Shown here piece by piece: positions 1 through 6,911 of a stretch of DNA of 41,838 nt. Below the pieces are notes generated by a model. That model was not told where the DNA came from. It saw only the letters and a program-made list of their open reading frames with translations, and made no database searches. This DNA comes from an uncultured Bacteroidales bacterium (GTDB lineage: Bacteria > Bacteroidota > Bacteroidia > Bacteroidales > Bacteroidaceae), in NCBI GenBank assembly GCA_902798425.1, contig CADBWR010000018.1, forward strand, positions 1-41,838, given 5' to 3'. Position 1 is the stretch's first letter. Every line of letters starts with the position of its first letter. The position numbers were made by a program, and so were the translations under genes.

Positions 1-97
1 CGAGAAGGAGTTCGGTATCTCTATCCCCGACGACAAGGCTGAGAAGATCGGTACTGTTGGCGACGCTATCGCATACATCGAGGAGAACGCAAAATAA
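1..97 (+). CDS. acpP: Acyl carrier protein, 3' end only
   Basis: The frame beginning at base 2 is open from the window edge and ends at TAA 95-97. It encodes about 31 residues ending in the pattern [12 protein letters not shown], typical of the last helix of bacterial acyl carrier protein. The phosphopantetheine-serine (DSL) motif lies outside the window. ACP carries the growing acyl chain in type II fatty acid synthesis. The gene directly precedes fabF, the usual order in bacteria, which supports the call. Only the C-terminus is visible. Confidence 0.85.
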   Translation, partial: EKEFGISIPDDKAEKIGTVGDAIAYIEENAK

Positions 98-106
98 ATC
101 ATTTCT

Positions 107-231
107 GAATGAAGAATGAAGAATGAAGAATGAAGAATTTACTGCCGCCAGCAGCGTGGTAGTAAGTTCTTCATTCTTCAGTTTTGTATACATACAAAGA
201 TTCTTCATTCTTCATTCTTCATTCTTCATTC
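107..231. repeat. Inverted pair of heptamer (GAATGAA) tandem arrays between acpP and fabF
   Basis: Bases 107-138 are 4.6 copies of the 7-bp unit GAATGAA. Bases 200-231 are 4.6 copies of its complement. The 61 bp between them hold a smaller palindrome, TTTGTAT-AC-ATACAAA, and an extra half copy of the right-arm repeat. The two arms could form a stem of about 30 bp. A near-identical architecture recurs at 8396-8531. The arrangement fits a dispersed repeat element or a processing/termination hairpin between two co-oriented genes; its function is unknown. Confidence 0.9.
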
Positions 232-244
232 ATCAATTTAGTTT

Positions 245-1507
245 ATGGAATTAAAAAGAGTAGTAGTAACAGGACTTGGCGCCGTTACACCAGTGGGCAA
301 CACACCTAAGGAGACTTGGGAGGCTCTGCTGGCAGGTAAGAGTGGTGCTGCTCCTATTACTCATTTCGATACAACCAATTTTAAGACCACTTTTGCTTGC
401 GAGGTAAAAGACCTCGACGTGAATGCCTACCTGGATCGCAAGGAAGCTCGTAAGATGGACCGCTATACTCAGTTGGCCATGATTGCTGCCAAGCAGGCTG
501 TCGAGGATAGCGCTATGGATTTGGATGCCGAGGACAAGAATCGCATCGGTGTAGTCTATGGTGTAGGTATTGGTGGTATTAAGACCTTCGAGGATGAGGT
601 GACCTACTATGGTGCTCATCGTGAGGATGGTCCTAAGTTCAACCCTTTCTTCATTCCGAAGATGATTGCCGACATCGCAGCAGGCCAAATCTCCATCATG
701 TATGGTTTCCACGGACCCAACTACATCACAGCTTCTGCTTGTGCTTCTTCATCGAACGCACTGGCTGACGCCTTCAACCTGATTCGCTTGGGTAAGGCTA
801 ACGTCATCGTTGCTGGTGGTGCTGAGGCTGCTATCTGTGAGACTGGTGTAGGTGGTTTCAATGCCATGAAAGCCCTGTCTACCCGTAACGACGAGCCTGA
901 GAAGGCCAGCCGTCCGTTCAGTGCCAGCCGTGATGGTTTCATCATGGGTGAGGGTGCTGGTTGCCTGATTCTTGAGGAACTGGAGCATGCAAAGGCTCGT
1001 GGTGCCAAGATTTATGCTGAGATGGTTGGTGCTGGTATGAGTGCTGACGCTCACCACATCACTGCTTCTCATCCAGAGGGTCTGGGTGCCAAGCTCGTGA
1101 TGCAGAATGCACTGGAAGATGCCGGCATGAAGCCTGAGGACATCGACTATATCAACGTACATGGTACCTCTACCCACGTTGGTGACATCTCAGAGGCTAA
1201 GGCCATCAAGGATGTCTTTGGTGATGCAGCCTTCAAGCTGAATATCTCTTCTACCAAATCTATGACTGGTCACTTGCTGGGTGCTGCCGGTGCCGTAGAG
1301 GCTATGGCTACTGTTCTGGCTGTTCAGAACGACATCATTCCTCCTACGATTAACCACGAGGAGGGCGATGAAGACCCAGAGATTGACTACAATCTGAACT
1401 TCACATTCAACAAGGCTCAGAAGCGCGAGGTTCGTGCTGGTCTCAGCAACACCTTCGGCTTTGGTGGTCACAATGCCTGTGTGGTATTCAAAAAGTATGT
1501 GGGTTAA
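245..1507 (+). CDS. fabF: Beta-ketoacyl-ACP synthase II
   Basis: A 420-residue thiolase-fold condensing enzyme that extends acyl-ACP with malonyl-ACP in cytosolic fatty acid synthesis. The catalytic triad is visible: Cys166 in TASACASSSNA, His306 in VHGTSTHVGD and His343 in SMTGHLLGAAGA. The N-terminus KRVVVTGLGAVTPVG and the C-terminal NTFGFGGHNACVVF are typical of FabF, and the length matches the family (410-420). The ATG at 245 lies just after the heptamer repeat element. It sits between acpP and rnc; the last 11 bp overlap the rnc start, so the two are probably translated from one message. Confidence 0.97.
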   Translation: MELKRVVVTGLGAVTPVGNTPKETWEALLAGKSGAAPITHFDTTNFKTTFACEVKDLDVNAYLDRKEARKMDRYTQLAMIAAKQAVEDSAMDLDAEDKNRIGVVYGVGIGGIKTFEDEVTYYGAHREDGPKFNPFFIPKMIADIAAGQISIMYGFHGPNYITASACASSSNALADAFNLIRLGKANVIVAGGAEAAICETGVGGFNAMKALSTRNDEPEKASRPFSASRDGFIMGEGAGCLILEELEHAKARGAKIYAEMVGAGMSADAHHITASHPEGLGAKLVMQNALEDAGMKPEDIDYINVHGTSTHVGDISEAKAIKDVFGDAAFKLNISSTKSMTGHLLGAAGAVEAMATVLAVQNDIIPPTINHEEGDEDPEIDYNLNFTFNKAQKREVRAGLSNTFGFGGHNACVVFKKYVG

Positions 1508-2510
1508 TAACATCATTGACAGCATAAAGCTCCCTTTCCGCAAGGAGAAGGAGCTTTTTTCTGCTCTTTACCGCATCCTGGGCTTCTATCCCCATGACAT
1601 CAAGTTGTACAAGCAGGCACTGCTGCACAAGAGTGTAGGCCGCCGTAACGAGAAAGGGCGTCCGCAGAATAATGAACGTCTGGAGTTCTTGGGTGATGCT
1701 GTGCTTGATGCCGTCGTTGGCGACATCGTCTTCCGTCATTTCGACGGGAAGCGCGAGGGTTTCCTCACGAACACCCGTTCCAAACTTGTCAGTCGTGAGA
1801 CCTTAGGCAAACTGGCTCAAGAGATGGGTATCGACCAGCTTATCATGTCGTCTGGGCATTCCAGTTCTCACAATAGCTATATGAATGGCAATGCCTTCGA
1901 GGCTCTTGTTGGTGCCATCTATCTGGACCGTGGCTATTCCGCTTGCATGCGTTTCATGGAGCGACGCATCTTGACACAACTCATTAATATCGACAAAGTA
2001 GCCTATAAAGAGGTTAACTTTAAGTCGAAACTGCTCGAATGGAGTCAGAAGAATCGTGTCAAGATGGAGTTTCGCGATTTGGAGCAGTCACGTGACGAGA
2101 ATGGTAGTCCGGTATTCACTGTCCAAGTATTCATCGAAGGCTTGGAGGGTGACAAGGGTACAGGTTTCTCCAAGAAAGAAGCTCAACAGAAGGCCAGCAA
2201 GGGAACACTGCAGCGCTTGCGCCGTGAGCCCCAGTTCATTGATGCCATCTTTGCCGTCAAGGCTGACCGTACCAAGATGGAGGAGGAACCCGTGATGGCT
2301 GCCCCCGACTTGGAGAAGCTGGAAAATCCCGACTTCATCGTGGAGCAAAAGAAAACAGAAGAGCCAGAACGTGTGGCGATTCAGTCGCCACATGCTCCAG
2401 CGTCGCCCCTCGACGAGCTGACGCTTGACGACATTACCGCTACGCCTCGCGAGAAGACGCGCGAAGAAATCATCGCGGAAGCTGAGGCTGCAGCCTTTCA
2501 GGACAGCTAA
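1497..2510 (+). CDS. rnc: Ribonuclease III
   Basis: A 337-residue double-strand-specific endoribonuclease used in rRNA and mRNA processing. The signature NERLEFLGDAVL occupies residues 59-70 with acidic residues E60, E63 and D67; a second metal-site segment GNAFEALVGAIYLD is at 131-144; a dsRNA-binding domain follows, ending near KKEAQQKASKGTLQRL. The tail after it is long, acidic and low in complexity. The frame is open back to 1434 inside fabF, but ATG 1497 gives a normal RNase III N-terminus and only an 11-bp overlap with fabF. At the position of E. coli Asp114 there is Asn132; from memory this Asn is common in Bacteroidetes, so it is not taken as inactivation. Confidence 0.95.
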   Translation: MWVNNIIDSIKLPFRKEKELFSALYRILGFYPHDIKLYKQALLHKSVGRRNEKGRPQNNERLEFLGDAVLDAVVGDIVFRHFDGKREGFLTNTRSKLVSRETLGKLAQEMGIDQLIMSSGHSSSHNSYMNGNAFEALVGAIYLDRGYSACMRFMERRILTQLINIDKVAYKEVNFKSKLLEWSQKNRVKMEFRDLEQSRDENGSPVFTVQVFIEGLEGDKGTGFSKKEAQQKASKGTLQRLRREPQFIDAIFAVKADRTKMEEEPVMAAPDLEKLENPDFIVEQKKTEEPERVAIQSPHAPASPLDELTLDDITATPREKTREEIIAEAEAAAFQDS

Positions 2511-2544
2511 TACGCGAGCAAATCAGTTATTCTTGAACGCAGGT

Positions 2545-2600
2545 ACAACTGATACAGCGCTGGGAACAACTAAGCCAGCGCTGTATCAGTTGTATTTTTC
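2545..2600 (+). terminator. Intrinsic terminator of the acpP-fabF-rnc unit
   Basis: Arms 2545-2563 and 2575-2593 are a perfect 19-bp inverted repeat (core CAGCGCTGG/CCAGCGCTG) with an 11-nt loop, followed by TATTTTT. It lies 34 bp after the rnc stop codon. Confidence 0.9.
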
Positions 2601-2625
2601 GCCTATTCCTGTTTCTTTTGAGGTC

Positions 2626-2657
2626 TTTTCAAAAAAGACCTAACATCCCTACCATAG
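2626..2657 (+). repeat. Left outer inverted repeat of the vapE cassette
   Basis: The core 2633-2657 contains AAAAGACCTAACATCCCTAC and is the exact reverse complement of 4234-4258. The preceding TTTTC (2626-2630) also matches, with two mismatches at 2631-2632. A small self-complementary stem (AGGTCTTTT/AAAAGACCT) overlaps its outer end. Confidence 0.9.
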
Positions 2658-2706
2658 AATCTGCAAAACACTACATATCAAGCAATTACAAAACAGAAAA
2701 GCGCCA

Positions 2707-2754
2707 CATCCCTAACATCATCCCTACCATCATCCCTACCATGAAACCTACCAT
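2707..2754 (+). repeat. Left cluster of four 12-bp repeats (CATCCCTACCAT type)
   Basis: Units begin at 2707, 2719, 2731 and 2743. The middle two are exact copies of CATCCCTACCAT; the outer two differ at one to three bases. The opposite-strand versions form the right cluster at 4133-4180. The spacing is about one helical turn, like protein-binding iterons. Confidence 0.88.
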
Positions 2755-2842
2755 TGAATTTTTTGTGCATTTTTTGCGCTTTTTTCCTCATTTCGGACAG
2801 CATTTTCTGGGGGAAAACCTTGGTTTTTAGCAAAAAATTTTA

Positions 2843-2850
2843 TACCTTTG
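2843..2850 (+). promoter_or_regulatory. Bacteroidetes-type promoter for the vapE-like gene
   Basis: TACCTTTG at 2843-2850 with TTGG at 2819-2822 (20-bp spacer). It leaves a leader of roughly 55 nt before ATG 2914. Confidence 0.65.
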
Positions 2851-2913
2851 CATTTGTATTCAGAGACGGGATACATCGATTATTATTAACCATTAGAAAG
2901 AACTTTTTTTACT

Positions 2914-4122
2914 ATGCAAAAAACCATCGTGAATGGTGAGGCAATGACTGCCTCACAGGAGAATGTACTGGTTGTTGAGCAGTACCTGACGGAGAATTAT
3001 CTCTTCCGCCGAAACATCCTCAACGGTAAAGTGGAATTCGCCAAGAAGACAGAGGGAGACGACGCTGAACCCGCGTATCGCCCGCTGACCCAGGAGGCCC
3101 TGAACAGCATCGTGCTCAGAGCCTTGCGCGAGGAGATTACTGAGGGCAATCCGAAGGCTGACATCCAGATGTATGTCAACTCCGAGGAGGTGCCGCTGTA
3201 TAATCCTATTGGCGACTACCTCGATCATCTGCCTGCATGGGACGGAGAGAACCATGTGGCACGACTCTTCTCGCGACTGCCTGGCATCACTACCGAACAG
3301 GCAGGATTTCTGGCCATCTGGCTGCGCTCAACGGTAGCCCACTGGTTGCAGATGGACGAGTTGCACGGCAACGAGTGCGTACCCGTACTCATCGGTGCTC
3401 AGGGTTGTGGCAAGACGACCTTCCTGCGTCGACTGCTGCCCCAGCATCTGCGTCAGTACTATCTGGACCACCTGAACCTCTCGAACAAGTTCGACAAGGA
3501 GATGGCGCTGACCAACAACCTGCTGGTCAACCTGGACGAGCTCGATGCCATCCGTCCCAGTCAGCATGCAGCCCTGAAGCAGACCCTCTCGAAGTCAAAG
3601 GTCAACGGGCGCCCCATCTATGGAGCTGCTCAGGAAGACCGTCCTCGCTACGCCTCGTTCGTGGCAACGACGAACAACCCGCATCCGCTGACAGACGCTA
3701 CGGGCTCGCGTCGCTACATCTGCCTGACGATTCCCAAAGGGAAGTACATCGACAATGTGGGCGACGTGAACCACGAACAGCTCTATGCTCAGGTGCTCCA
3801 TGAGTTGCGCAACGAGCAGGCGCCCTACTGGTTCAACAACGAGGAGGTGGCGCGCATCCAGCAGCTCAACCAGAACTACCAGGAGAAGAAAGACCTGGCA
3901 GAGATGATCTCCGCCTGCTTCCGCAAGCCAAAAGCCAACGAGACGGTGAAACCCCTCAACAGCACGCGGGTGCTGGAGATTCTGCATAATGACTACACCA
4001 CACTCGCCATCACACAAGGAGCCAAAGTCAACGTCGGCAAAGCCATGAAGGAGCTGGGTGTTGAGACCATCAGTCACGGCAATGTCGCCCACTACAGGGT
4101 CGTGCCTCTGAAGTCCTTCTGA
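2914..4122 (+). CDS. VapE-like AAA+ NTPase (virulence-associated E family)
   Basis: A 402-residue protein with the VapE/primase-helicase type P-loop core. Walker A GAQGCGKTT is at residues 161-169, a Walker B-like segment NNLLVNLDELD at 201-211, a sensor segment VATTNNP at 250-256, and a probable arginine finger in GSRRYI near 264-269. The about 110 residues before the core contain LYNPIGDYLDHLPAWDG, a pattern I associate with this family. The C-terminal 70 residues resemble the small domain often appended to Bacteroidales VapE proteins. Such proteins are common on phage, satellite and island DNA and are thought to act in replication. It stands alone, with no integrase, and is framed by inverted repeats. 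ATG 2944 is an alternative start. Confidence 0.85.
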   Translation: MQKTIVNGEAMTASQENVLVVEQYLTENYLFRRNILNGKVEFAKKTEGDDAEPAYRPLTQEALNSIVLRALREEITEGNPKADIQMYVNSEEVPLYNPIGDYLDHLPAWDGENHVARLFSRLPGITTEQAGFLAIWLRSTVAHWLQMDELHGNECVPVLIGAQGCGKTTFLRRLLPQHLRQYYLDHLNLSNKFDKEMALTNNLLVNLDELDAIRPSQHAALKQTLSKSKVNGRPIYGAAQEDRPRYASFVATTNNPHPLTDATGSRRYICLTIPKGKYIDNVGDVNHEQLYAQVLHELRNEQAPYWFNNEEVARIQQLNQNYQEKKDLAEMISACFRKPKANETVKPLNSTRVLEILHNDYTTLAITQGAKVNVGKAMKELGVETISHGNVAHYRVVPLKSF

Positions 4123-4132
4123 GAGTAGCGAC

Positions 4133-4180
4133 GATGGTAGGGATCATGGTAGGGATGATGGTAGGAATGATGGTAGGTCT
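4133..4180 (-). repeat. Right cluster of four 12-bp repeats (opposite orientation)
   Basis: Four units begin at 4133, 4145, 4157 and 4169, of the form GATGGTAGGGAT with changes in the last units. They are the reverse complement of the left cluster at 2707-2754. The cluster starts 10 bp after the vapE stop codon. An apparent reading frame through it (Met-Val-Gly-Met repeats) is an artefact of the 12-bp period. Confidence 0.88.
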
Positions 4181-4233
4181 GTCGCCAGGCCTGCCATCAT
4201 TTTTCCCCTTTATTTACGCGGGTTTCAGAAGAC

Positions 4234-4265
4234 CTATGGTAGGGATGTTAGGTCTTTTGCGAAAA
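4234..4265 (-). repeat. Right outer inverted repeat of the vapE cassette
   Basis: 4234-4258 is the exact reverse complement of 2633-2657 (25 of 25), and the match continues to 4265 with two mismatches. The next 50 bp lead directly into the promoter of the structured RNA. Confidence 0.9.
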
Positions 4266-4306
4266 AAAAATTTTCTGCAATATTTTGTCGTTTCAAAATT
4301 ATTCTC

Positions 4307-4314
4307 TATCTTTG
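4307..4314 (+). promoter_or_regulatory. Promoter of the structured RNA
   Basis: TATCTTTG at 4307-4314 with TTTG at 4284-4287 (19-bp spacer). The next gene start is more than 300 bp away, so the transcript begins with non-coding sequence. Confidence 0.7.
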
Positions 4315-4320
4315 CACTAT

Positions 4321-4594
4321 CGCTTGTTAGTCCTTAGGGGCAAAGCGGGCGGTCTTATTTTATGAGAAAGACGTTTTCGAACGTCTGTCGTTGTGCTCTA
4401 CGAATCTCGCAAATCCGTGAAACCACAGCAGACAGATGACAACGAGACGTCTGCGTGGAGCGTTTCTATATACCTTAATGAATATAGTTCGTTCTGGCGT
4501 GGGCTAACTGGCGTTGTCTATCCTGTGTGGTTTGGGCAATGCGAGAGCCTGTAGAGCCAGGATGGGCAGAAGAACAGACACCTACGCCTTTTTT
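4321..4594 (+). ncRNA. Structured non-coding RNA, about 275 nt, family not identified
   Basis: The stretch has its own promoter, no convincing reading frame, and a chain of well-formed helices. There is a perfect 7-bp hairpin with a TTCG loop (4369-4386). A 10-bp stem with one bulged A pairs CCAC-A-GCAGAC (4423-4433) with GTCTGC-GTGG (4449-4458). CTATAT pairs with ATATAG (4466-4471/4482-4487). A 3' domain is closed by GGCGTGGG (4496-4503) with CCTACGCC (4581-4588), nesting TGTCT/AGACA (4515-4519/4576-4580) and ATCCTG/CAGGAT (4520-4525/4558-4563). The closing stem is followed by six T (4589-4594), so this domain also ends the transcript. I see no conserved marks of RNase P RNA, tmRNA or SRP RNA. 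A 6S-like or Bacteroidales-specific RNA is possible. The 5' end is estimated from the promoter. Confidence 0.65.
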
Positions 4595-4673
4595 GTATCA
4601 TAAGCTAACCTAAAACGAATAAATAAGAGCCTATTTTGTGGTGTTTGTAGGCAAAGAGGGAATATCTATTATT

Positions 4674-5186
4674 ATGCCAATCAGTACTAATCTTTTTACA
4701 AAAATCATTGTAAAGAGGATCTCTGCATCAATTACATCTGTGTCTTTTCTAATTGGTGGAAGATATAGATCGATTAAGTCAGTCGGAAAGGCATGCGGGA
4801 TAAACGTTCCAATCCGCAGAGGTTTTGCTTTCATTGATGAGAGCCATGCTCTCTATTTCCCAAAACTTGTCGATATGACAATGTGGGAAAACCACATGAA
4901 TGATGCTGGTGACACCATCACGGAAAAGAAACTAAAGCCTGAATCTTTAGATGAATTCCAGAAACGTGTATGCGGTAGTCCTTATTATGACCCCAATCTG
5001 TTACGTTTTTGTTTTATCAAAGACAGCGTTAGCTACCAATTTGCTGGAGTATTCCGACTGGCTGCAATTGACTTTTTGAATAGGCAAGTAGTTTTCAAGA
5101 AAGTCTTGTACTCCAATGTAGTGAATATAACGGTACAACAAACCATTACAGCCAAAATCACAATTAAAGAAACAATAACAACTTAA
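4674..5186 (+). CDS. Unrecognised protein with a C-terminal YxFxGVFxL-type segment
   Basis: A 170-residue protein from ATG 4674; the frame is open back to a GTG at 4638, but the ATG gives a more ordinary start. I do not recognise the whole protein. Residues near 115-145 read PNLLRFCFIKDSVSYQFAGV then FRL and a basic strand ending VFKKV. This recalls a small beta-rich module seen at the ends of some restriction-type and helicase proteins (K-D-x-x-Y-x-F-x-G-V-F pattern); that likeness is from memory. No signal peptide or membrane segment is seen. The stop is only 12 bp before the BspA-like gene, so they may share a transcript. The Thr/Ile/Lys-rich tail looks like extension into former intergenic DNA. 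Confidence 0.5.
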   Translation: MPISTNLFTKIIVKRISASITSVSFLIGGRYRSIKSVGKACGINVPIRRGFAFIDESHALYFPKLVDMTMWENHMNDAGDTITEKKLKPESLDEFQKRVCGSPYYDPNLLRFCFIKDSVSYQFAGVFRLAAIDFLNRQVVFKKVLYSNVVNITVQQTITAKITIKETITT

Positions 5187-5198
5187 AACAACAACATT

Positions 5199-6770
5199 AT
5201 GAAACAATTTAAACTTACATTCGTTCTGGCCATGCTCATGAGCATGGTGGGACTGCAGGCATTTGCTGCCTGGGACACATCTACTATAATTAAAGTGGGT
5301 GATTTGTACTATTATCTGGACAAAGACAATAAAAAGGCTCAGGTGACGTCTATGCCCGATGGGAAATACACGGGCGATATCGTGATTCCCTCTAGCATAA
5401 CCCATGAAGCAAAGACATACAGCGTGACGAGTATTGGCTATCGTGCTTTCTCTGGTTGCACTGGCCTTACCTCCGTCACGATTCCTAACAGTGTGACGAG
5501 TATTGGCTGGTGGGCTTTCTCTGGTTGCTCTGGCCTTACCTACGTCATCATCCCCAACAGCGTGACGAGTATTGTAGATTATGCTTTCATAGATTGCTCT
5601 GGCCTTACCTCCGTCACCATCGGTAACAGCGTGACGAGTATTGGCTGGGGTGCTTTCTCTGGTTGCTCTGGCCTTACCTACGTCATCATCCCCAACAGCG
5701 TGACGAGTATTGACCAATATGCTTTCTCTGGTTGCACTGGCCTTACCTCCATCGTTGTAGAATCAGGGAATACAAAGTATGATTCACGAGAAAATTGTAA
5801 TGCTATTATTGAAACGGCAAGTAACACATTGGTTGCTGGTTGTAAAACAACTACCATCCCCAATAGTGTGACGAGTATTGGCCAATCTGCTTTCTCTGGT
5901 TGCTCTGGTCTTACCTCCATCACCATCCCCAACAGCGTGACGAGGATTAGTGAATATGCTTTCTCTGGTTGCTCTGGCCTTACCTCCATCACTATTCCCA
6001 ACAGCGTGACGAGGATTAGTGAATATGCTTTCTCTGGTTGCTCTGGCCTTACCTCCATCACTATTCCCAACAGCGTGACGAGTATTGACCAATATGCTTT
6101 CCAGAACTGCTCTGGCCTTAAGGACGTTTATTGCTATCCTACCGAAGTGCCGGAAACTGGTAGCGATGCCTTTCTATATGTGACTAGAAGCAATGTGACA
6201 TTACACGTACCATTTTCTTCCTTGATTAAATATAAGGAACATAAAGTTTGGGGGAAGTTCAAGTTTGGTTCTTATTTGGATGCCGTTTCATTTACCTATT
6301 CTGTTGACGGACTTTCGAAAATGAAGATGATAGTACCTACCATTGAGATAGTACCTACCATTGAGCATAGTCTGACTATCACCGCAGAAGAAGGCTGGAA
6401 GGTCAACGCACTGACAGTAAATGGTGTAAATAAGATGAGCAGCTTAAAGGATAACATACTGACCATCAATATTTCGGCAGATACCGAAGTAAAGGTCACC
6501 CTCGGATGGGCAAACGAGGCAAACCTCTATACGGAAGACCCTGCTACGGGTATTGCCACCATCGAGGGCGAAGGTGTGAAGGTACAGGCTAAGGACGGCC
6601 AGATATGGGTAGATGGTGCTGCAGGCAAGACGGTACGCCTCTATACCATCGGTGGTGGCCTGATGACTACCGTTACTCCTACAGCAGGAAATACAGGTAA
6701 ATTCTCTGTGGCTTCTGGCACCTATATCATCCAAGTGGGTAACAAAGCAGCTAAGGTTACGGTAAAGTAA
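5199..6770 (+). CDS. BspA-like leucine-rich repeat surface protein
   Basis: A 523-residue secreted protein. The signal peptide MKQFKLTFVLAMLMSMVGLQ ends near AFA-A. From about residue 65 to 310 come LRR_5/BspA-type repeats of 23 residues with the pattern LTSVTIPNSVTSIGxxAFSG, interrupted once (about 185-220) by a variant unit. A non-repetitive beta-rich region follows, then a C-terminal stretch ending GTYIIQVGNKAAKVTVK, similar to the C-terminal sorting-like domain of many Prevotella secreted proteins. BspA-type proteins bind host or bacterial surfaces in characterised species; here the ligand is unknown. Repeat copies are nearly identical in DNA, so copy number can change by recombination. 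An 18-bp in-frame duplication lies at 6329-6364. Confidence 0.88.
   Translation: MKQFKLTFVLAMLMSMVGLQAFAAWDTSTIIKVGDLYYYLDKDNKKAQVTSMPDGKYTGDIVIPSSITHEAKTYSVTSIGYRAFSGCTGLTSVTIPNSVTSIGWWAFSGCSGLTYVIIPNSVTSIVDYAFIDCSGLTSVTIGNSVTSIGWGAFSGCSGLTYVIIPNSVTSIDQYAFSGCTGLTSIVVESGNTKYDSRENCNAIIETASNTLVAGCKTTTIPNSVTSIGQSAFSGCSGLTSITIPNSVTRISEYAFSGCSGLTSITIPNSVTRISEYAFSGCSGLTSITIPNSVTSIDQYAFQNCSGLKDVYCYPTEVPETGSDAFLYVTRSNVTLHVPFSSLIKYKEHKVWGKFKFGSYLDAVSFTYSVDGLSKMKMIVPTIEIVPTIEHSLTITAEEGWKVNALTVNGVNKMSSLKDNILTINISADTEVKVTLGWANEANLYTEDPATGIATIEGEGVKVQAKDGQIWVDGAAGKTVRLYTIGGGLMTTVTPTAGNTGKFSVASGTYIIQVGNKAAKVTVK
6329..6364 (+). repeat. 18-bp exact tandem duplication inside the BspA-like gene
   Basis: GATAGTACCTACCATTGA occurs twice in a row (6329-6346 and 6347-6364), duplicating the residues IVPTIE in frame. 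Confidence 0.95.
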
Positions 6771-6794
6771 AAACGGATATTTAAAATAATCACT

Positions 6795-6829
6795 GCAGGC
6801 TGAAGTCACCATGCTTCAGCCTGCTTTTT
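6795..6829 (+). terminator. Intrinsic terminator after the BspA-like gene
   Basis: A perfect 11-bp stem GCAGGCTGAAG (6795-6805)/CTTCAGCCTGC (6814-6824) with an 8-nt loop is followed by five T. Confidence 0.92.
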
Positions 6830-6882
6830 GCTTATTATTATTAAAAGGTAAGGAGAAAATGTGTGGTTTCAGAAAAAAGTAT

Positions 6883-6890
6883 TAACTTTG
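6883..6890 (+). promoter_or_regulatory. Promoter of the GH3-like gene
   Basis: TAACTTTG at 6883-6890. It lies inside the upstream part of the open frame, which rules out the earlier start codon at 6861 and supports ATG 6912. Confidence 0.65.
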
Positions 6891-6911
6891 CAGGCAAATA
6901 TTTGTACGACT

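Larger units (their letters stand above)
2626..4265. mobile_element. Candidate vapE cassette bounded by inverted repeats
   Basis: A 1.64-kb segment holds one gene (2914-4122) inside two nested levels of inverted repeat. The outer level is 2633-2657 against 4234-4258, a perfect 25-bp match that extends to 32 bp with two mismatches (2626-2657 against 4234-4265). The inner level is a cluster of four 12-bp units on each side (2707-2754 and 4133-4180), in opposite orientation. No transposase or integrase is present and no target-site duplication is obvious. The symmetry argues for a unit that moves or replicates as a whole, but that is inference. Confidence 0.5.

Noticed and set aside
2618-2939. 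Short frames between rnc and the vapE gene
   Set aside because: They cover the repeats and promoter, are rich in Phe/Ile/Lys from AT-rich DNA, and show no start context or domain.
4134-4337. Reading frame with Met-Val-Gly-Met repeats after the vapE gene
   Set aside because: It arises from the 12-bp repeat units and runs through the inverted repeat and the RNA promoter; no gene-like features.
4321-4594. RNase P RNA, tmRNA or SRP RNA
   Set aside because: No GAGGAAAGTCC-type segment, no tRNA-like 3' end with TTCGA and CCA, and no SRP-type loop were found.
5001-6092. Several long minus-strand frames opposite the BspA-like gene
   Set aside because: They mirror the leucine-rich repeats (NTRHAV-type repeats) and have no signal or domain.
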